In this document: one piece after another, positions 31,347-34,612 of the stretch | How positions within the stretch are numbered: position 1 is the first letter of the stretch | Layout of the letters: each line of letters begins with the position of its first letter | NCBI RefSeq assembly: GCF_902762735.1 | Contig: NZ_CACWPP010000001.1 | Location: 1 to 34,612 of the forward strand | From: an uncultured Ruminococcus sp. | GTDB taxonomy: Bacteria > Bacillota > Clostridia > Oscillospirales > Ruminococcaceae | Direction of reading: 5' to 3' | DNA length: 34,612 nucleotides | Notes under the pieces: model-generated | Database searches by the model: none | What the model saw: only the letters and a program-made list of their open reading frames with translations | What the model was told of the DNA's origin: nothing | Translations under genes and position numbers: made by a program

Positions 31347-31375
31347 ATTATAATATGTATGTATAAATTTGTCAA
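31347..31375 (-). promoter_or_regulatory. Consensus sigma-A promoter of the AraC regulator gene
   Basis: On the minus strand, TTGACA (31375-31370) and TATAAT (31352-31347) spaced by 17 bases. Start near 31340, leader about 46 bases. Confidence 0.85.
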
Positions 31376-31429
31376 GACTTTTCTATTTGTAATTACATAT
31401 TTTCTTTTGTTATGAGGGTCTGACAGTTG

Positions 31430-31450
31430 TACAGACGGTGTTTACAGCCG
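31430..31450. promoter_or_regulatory. Candidate regulator half-sites upstream of abfA
   Basis: TACAGACG (31430-31437) and TACAGCCG (31443-31450) are direct near-repeats 13 bases apart in the divergent region between the AraC gene and abfA. The spacing is close to one helical turn plus, as in some AraC-type operators. No consensus -35 is seen here, which suits an activator-dependent promoter. Confidence 0.3.
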
Positions 31451-31510
31451 ACAACATGTACGCACAATAGGTCTGCTGATACTTTTAGTCTGTATCATTG
31501 AACATCATAG

Positions 31511-31524
31511 TGAAAACGCTGAGT
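31511..31524 (+). promoter_or_regulatory. Candidate catabolite-responsive (cre) site before abfA
   Basis: TGAAAACGCTGAGT matches 12 of 14 positions of the Gram-positive cre consensus (TGWAANCGNTNWCA), including the whole TGAAAACGCT core. It lies 37 bases upstream of the abfA ATG, a plausible place for CcpA repression. The final CA is missing. Confidence 0.35.
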
Positions 31525-31560
31525 AAAGGCACACACAAACCGTATTCCGGAGGTAAAAAA

Positions 31561-33030
31561 ATGAAAAAACTTAAAGCAGTTGTAAACACGCTGGACAAAA
31601 GATCGCATATCAACCGCGAGATATACGGACATTTCTCCGAACATCTGGGCAGGTGTATCTACAACGGAATATTTGTAGGCGAAAATTCTGAGATACCGAA
31701 TACAAATGGTGTCAGGAACGATATAATCGAGGCTTTCAAAGAGATAAAGATGCCTGTTCTGCGCTGGCCCGGCGGCTGTTTTGCCGATGAGTACCACTGG
31801 AAAGACGGCATCGGTGAGAAGAGTGAACGTCCCAAGATGGTCAACACTCACTGGGGCGGCGTTACCGAAGACAATTCTTTCGGAACGCACGAGTTCTTCA
31901 ACATGTGCGAAGAGCTGGGCTGTGAGCCTTATCTGGCAGGCAACGTGGGCAGCGGCACTGTCGAAGAGCTGGCTGACTGGATAGAGTACATCACTTTTGA
32001 CGGCATATCGCCGATGGCAGACCTGAGAAGAAAGAACGGCAGAGAAAAGCCCTGGAAGCTCAAATATCTCGGTATCGGCAACGAAAACTGGGGCTGCGGC
32101 GGCAACATGCGCCCCGAATACTATGCCGATCTTTACAGGCGCTATTCGACCTATTGCCGCAATTTCAGCGGCAACGAGCTTTACAAGGTGGCAGGCGGTC
32201 CTAATGTTGATGACTACAACTGGACCACAAAGCTGATGGAGGGCATCAACGACTTCCACGCAAAGGCAATCTCACTGCACTATTATACCATACCTTCGGG
32301 TGATTTCTTCAACAAGGGCAGCGCCACAGATTTCACTGATGAAGTATACTATCAGACGATCAAGAACGCCATGCACATCGGCACACTGATAGAAAAGCAC
32401 AACAATATCATCAAACAGCACAGCGACAACATGAAGCTGATAGTTGACGAGTGGGGCTGCTGGTTCGATGTTCAGGAGGGTACAAATCCCGGTTTCCTCT
32501 TCCAGCAGAATACCATGCGCGATGCGATAGTTGCGGCTGTCAGCCTGAACATTTTCAATGAGCATTCGGATATTGTGGCTATGGCTAACCTTGCACAGGC
32601 TGTTAATGTTCTTCAGGCGCTTCTGCTGACTGAGGGCGAAAAGCTGGTCAAGACCCCGACCTACCACGTTTTCAACATGTACAAGACCCATCAGGACGCT
32701 GAACTGCTTTACAGCTACTGCGAGAACGAAGAAGCAGGCGAAAAGATCCCCGCTGTCACGAAATCAGCGTCCATTGACAGGGACGGTCATGTGACATTGA
32801 CGTTCTCAAACGCATCTCTTGAGGAAGATTTTGAGATAGAGTGCGAAATGGTGGGCGGCAGTTTCACTAAGGCAGAAGCGCAGGTGCTGACTTACGGCGA
32901 TGTTCATGCTTACAATGACTTTGAGGACGGCGAGAGGATAGTTCCCGCTGAACACAAAGCTGAGATCACTGAAAAAGGCGTAAAATTCACACTGCCAAAG
33001 CTGTCGGTAGTAAGCGTAAGACTGTTTTAA
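31561..33030 (+). CDS. abfA: GH51 alpha-L-arabinofuranosidase, intracellular
   Basis: A 489-residue GH51 exo-enzyme that removes terminal arabinofuranose from oligosaccharides. No signal peptide, so cytoplasmic. General acid/base E175 lies in [11 protein letters not shown] and nucleophile E297 in [23 protein letters not shown] (about 69-80) and the late [19 protein letters not shown] are family signatures, with the beta-sandwich domain at the C-terminus. Size is normal for the family (about 490-500). ATG 31561 is chosen for GGAGGT 6-11 bases upstream; the open frame begins 63 bases earlier without a ribosome site. Followed by araA on the same strand. Confidence 0.96.
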   Translation: MKKLKAVVNTLDKRSHINREIYGHFSEHLGRCIYNGIFVGENSEIPNTNGVRNDIIEAFKEIKMPVLRWPGGCFADEYHWKDGIGEKSERPKMVNTHWGGVTEDNSFGTHEFFNMCEELGCEPYLAGNVGSGTVEELADWIEYITFDGISPMADLRRKNGREKPWKLKYLGIGNENWGCGGNMRPEYYADLYRRYSTYCRNFSGNELYKVAGGPNVDDYNWTTKLMEGINDFHAKAISLHYYTIPSGDFFNKGSATDFTDEVYYQTIKNAMHIGTLIEKHNNIIKQHSDNMKLIVDEWGCWFDVQEGTNPGFLFQQNTMRDAIVAAVSLNIFNEHSDIVAMANLAQAVNVLQALLLTEGEKLVKTPTYHVFNMYKTHQDAELLYSYCENEEAGEKIPAVTKSASIDRDGHVTLTFSNASLEEDFEIECEMVGGSFTKAEAQVLTYGDVHAYNDFEDGERIVPAEHKAEITEKGVKFTLPKLSVVSVRLF

Positions 33031-33093
33031 AGCGGTCAATGATAAATATGCTTTTCCTTTAGCACGCAGGCTGAAGATCAGGTAAACAAAAGG

Positions 33094-33142
33094 ATGCGCC
33101 AAAGATCTTCCCGTGCTGTGTCGTGAGGAAGATATGCGCCAA
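33094..33142. repeat. Direct repeat flanking an inverted repeat in the abfA-araA gap
   Basis: ATGCGCCAA occurs at 33094-33102 and 33134-33142. Between them ATCTTCC (33105-33111) can pair with GGAAGAT (33127-33133) around a 15-base loop. No T-run follows. It might attenuate or separate the abfA and araA messages; nothing else is seen in this 195-base gap. Confidence 0.4.
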
Positions 33143-33225
33143 CCACTTTATATCCCGCAAAAGCACCGTTTTTTGTTATGTTACGGCGTGATAGCCACGA
33201 TGATAAATATAGAATGGAGTTCATT

Positions 33226-34612
33226 ATGAAAAAGATTTATTTTTTAACAGGCAGTCAGGATCTGTACGGCGAGGAGACTCTCGCGCAGGCTGAAAAGGAC
33301 AGCTTTGAGATGGTACAGTATTTGAACGAAAAGATCGGAGATATAGCCGAGATCGTTCACACTCCCATCGTCAAGACTTCAAACGAGGCAGAGGAACTTT
33401 GTGTAAAGGCAAGCGCCGACAAGGACTGCATAGCAGTCGTCATGTGGATGCACACTTTCTCACCCGCGAAGATGTGGATAAGAGCGCTGAAAGCTCTCAA
33501 AAAGCCCATGCTGCACCTGCACACACAGTACAACGAGAAACTGCCGTATGACAGCATCGACATGGATTTTATGAACCTGAACCAGTCGGCACACGGTGAC
33601 AGAGAGTTCGGTTTCATCTGCACAAGACTTGGCATAAAGCGGGAGGTCGTTGCGGGCTATTACAAGCATGATGATGTTATCGCGCAGATACGCCGTTTCG
33701 CTCACGCGGCTGAGGGCGTGGACTTCTGCAAGGGTATGAAAGTCGCTATGTTCGGCAACAACATGCGCGATGTTGCAGTTACTGACGGCGACAGAGTTGA
33801 GAGTGAGATCAAGTACGGCTGGAATGTCAACTACTACGGTATAGGCGATCTGGTGAAGATCGTAAACACAGTCACCGATAGCGAAACAGATGCAAAGATG
33901 GCTGAGTACACCGACAAGTACGAAATGGACACCGAAAACAACGGCGCTGTAAGAGAACAGGCAAAGTACGAAGTCGCACTGGACAAGTTCCTTGCTAAGG
34001 AAAATGCGGCTGCTTTCACAGATACTTTCCAGGATCTTCACGGGCTTGACCAGCTGCCCGGCATCGCGGCACAGAACATCATGGCTAAGGGCATCGGATT
34101 CGGTCCTGAGGGCGACTACAAAACTGCTGCACTTGCGGCTGTCCTGCAAAAAATAGCCGCAGGCAGAGATGGAGCAACAGGCTTCATGGAGGACTACACC
34201 TACGACCTGACAGGCGGCGAAGAACTGGAGCTGGCTGCTCACATGCTGGAAGTTTCTCCTGTTTTTGCGGCTTCCAAGCCAAAGATACAGGTACACCATC
34301 TGGGCATCGGCAACAAGAACGATCCCGCAAGACTGGTATTTGACGGTATTGTGGGCGAGGGCATAGCAGTTTCGATGGTAGACATGGGCGACCGTTTCAG
34401 ACTTGTGTGCGCAAGGATAGACCTTGTAAAGCAGCCGAAAGAGATGCCCAAACTTCCCGTAGCAAGGCTGATGTGGAAGATAGTTCCCGATTTCAAGACA
34501 GGTGCGGCTGCATGGATATACGCAGGCGGCGCACACCACGCCGTAGTTTCCACAGCGCTGACCACCGAAGACATCAGGCTGTTCGCGAAGCTGACAGATA
34601 CCGAGCTGGTCA
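33226..34612 (+). CDS. araA: L-arabinose isomerase, 3'-truncated by window edge
   Basis: An open frame of 462 codons with no stop before the edge. The enzyme converts L-arabinose to L-ribulose, the first catabolic step. The start MKKIYFLTGSQDLYGEE is typical. Metal and substrate residues align with E. coli AraA: E295 (GFGPEGDYKTAAL), E322 (GFMEDYTYDL), H339 (AAHMLEVSP) and H437/H438 (GGAHHAV), with the same 27- and 17-residue spacings between the first three. Full length is about 490-500, so only the last few percent are missing. ATG 33226 has GGAG 6 bases upstream. Further arabinose genes (kinase, epimerase) may follow outside the window. Confidence 0.96.
   Translation, partial: MKKIYFLTGSQDLYGEETLAQAEKDSFEMVQYLNEKIGDIAEIVHTPIVKTSNEAEELCVKASADKDCIAVVMWMHTFSPAKMWIRALKALKKPMLHLHTQYNEKLPYDSIDMDFMNLNQSAHGDREFGFICTRLGIKREVVAGYYKHDDVIAQIRRFAHAAEGVDFCKGMKVAMFGNNMRDVAVTDGDRVESEIKYGWNVNYYGIGDLVKIVNTVTDSETDAKMAEYTDKYEMDTENNGAVREQAKYEVALDKFLAKENAAAFTDTFQDLHGLDQLPGIAAQNIMAKGIGFGPEGDYKTAALAAVLQKIAAGRDGATGFMEDYTYDLTGGEELELAAHMLEVSPVFAASKPKIQVHHLGIGNKNDPARLVFDGIVGEGIAVSMVDMGDRFRLVCARIDLVKQPKEMPKLPVARLMWKIVPDFKTGAAAWIYAGGAHHAVVSTALTTEDIRLFAKLTDTELV

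Noticed and set aside
31495-32259. Minus-strand frame of 254 codons opposite abfA
   Set aside because: Shadow of the GH51 gene, which has both catalytic glutamates.

Overview
The window looks like chromosome from a Gram-positive, plant-fibre-degrading gut bacterium, most likely a Ruminococcus-like member of the Oscillospiraceae. I infer this from the gene content, the AGGAGG-type ribosome sites, the frequent TTG starts, and promoters that are almost letter-perfect sigma-A sites (TTGACA, 17 bases, TATAAT). No species can be named from sequence reading alone.

Layout. Bases 1-2270 hold the end of a DUF4261 gene, a HAD phosphatase, and two single tRNA genes (Arg-ACG and initiator fMet), each with its own consensus promoter and terminator. 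Bases 2270-3900 carry two minus-strand genes, an orphan type IV pilin-like protein and a GNAT acetyltransferase. Bases 4030-8580 carry hen1 and pnkp on the minus strand, which together form the bacterial Pnkp/Hen1 RNA repair system. They are separated by a small inverted-repeat element that has a second copy at 26.2 kb. Bases 8850-9795 hold a plus-strand alpha/beta-hydrolase-like gene whose nucleophile serine is an alanine.

Bases 9.8-34.6 kb are one large arabinan/arabinoxylan utilisation locus. A minus-strand operon of about 20 kb starts at two tandem consensus promoters (about 30.08-30.16 kb) and ends at a terminator near 9.81-9.85 kb. In order it encodes: two secreted GH43 lipoproteins; a small membrane protein; a very large secreted protein joining carbohydrate-binding-like modules to a solute-binding domain; a pair of sugar permeases; an NHL-propeller/TPR/Yip1-like membrane protein; a DUF5696 membrane-anchored protein; a second pair of permeases; a solute-binding lipoprotein; a LamG-like lipoprotein; a cytoplasmic GH43 enzyme; and one MsmX-type ATPase. 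Upstream is an AraC-family regulator with its own promoter. Divergent from it, on the plus strand, are the GH51 arabinofuranosidase gene abfA and araA (L-arabinose isomerase, cut by the right edge).

How it fits together (inference). The secreted GH43 lipoproteins trim arabinan or arabinoxylan at the cell surface. Two importer sets, sharing one ATPase, bring in the oligosaccharides. The cytoplasmic GH43 and GH51 enzymes release arabinose, and AraA starts its catabolism. The least understood part is the central block: two permease pairs flanking an NHL/Yip1 protein and a DUF5696 protein, with a CBM-SBP fusion on one side and a conventional SBP plus LamG lipoprotein on the other. Such neighbours recur in Firmicutes from memory, but I know of no described mechanism.
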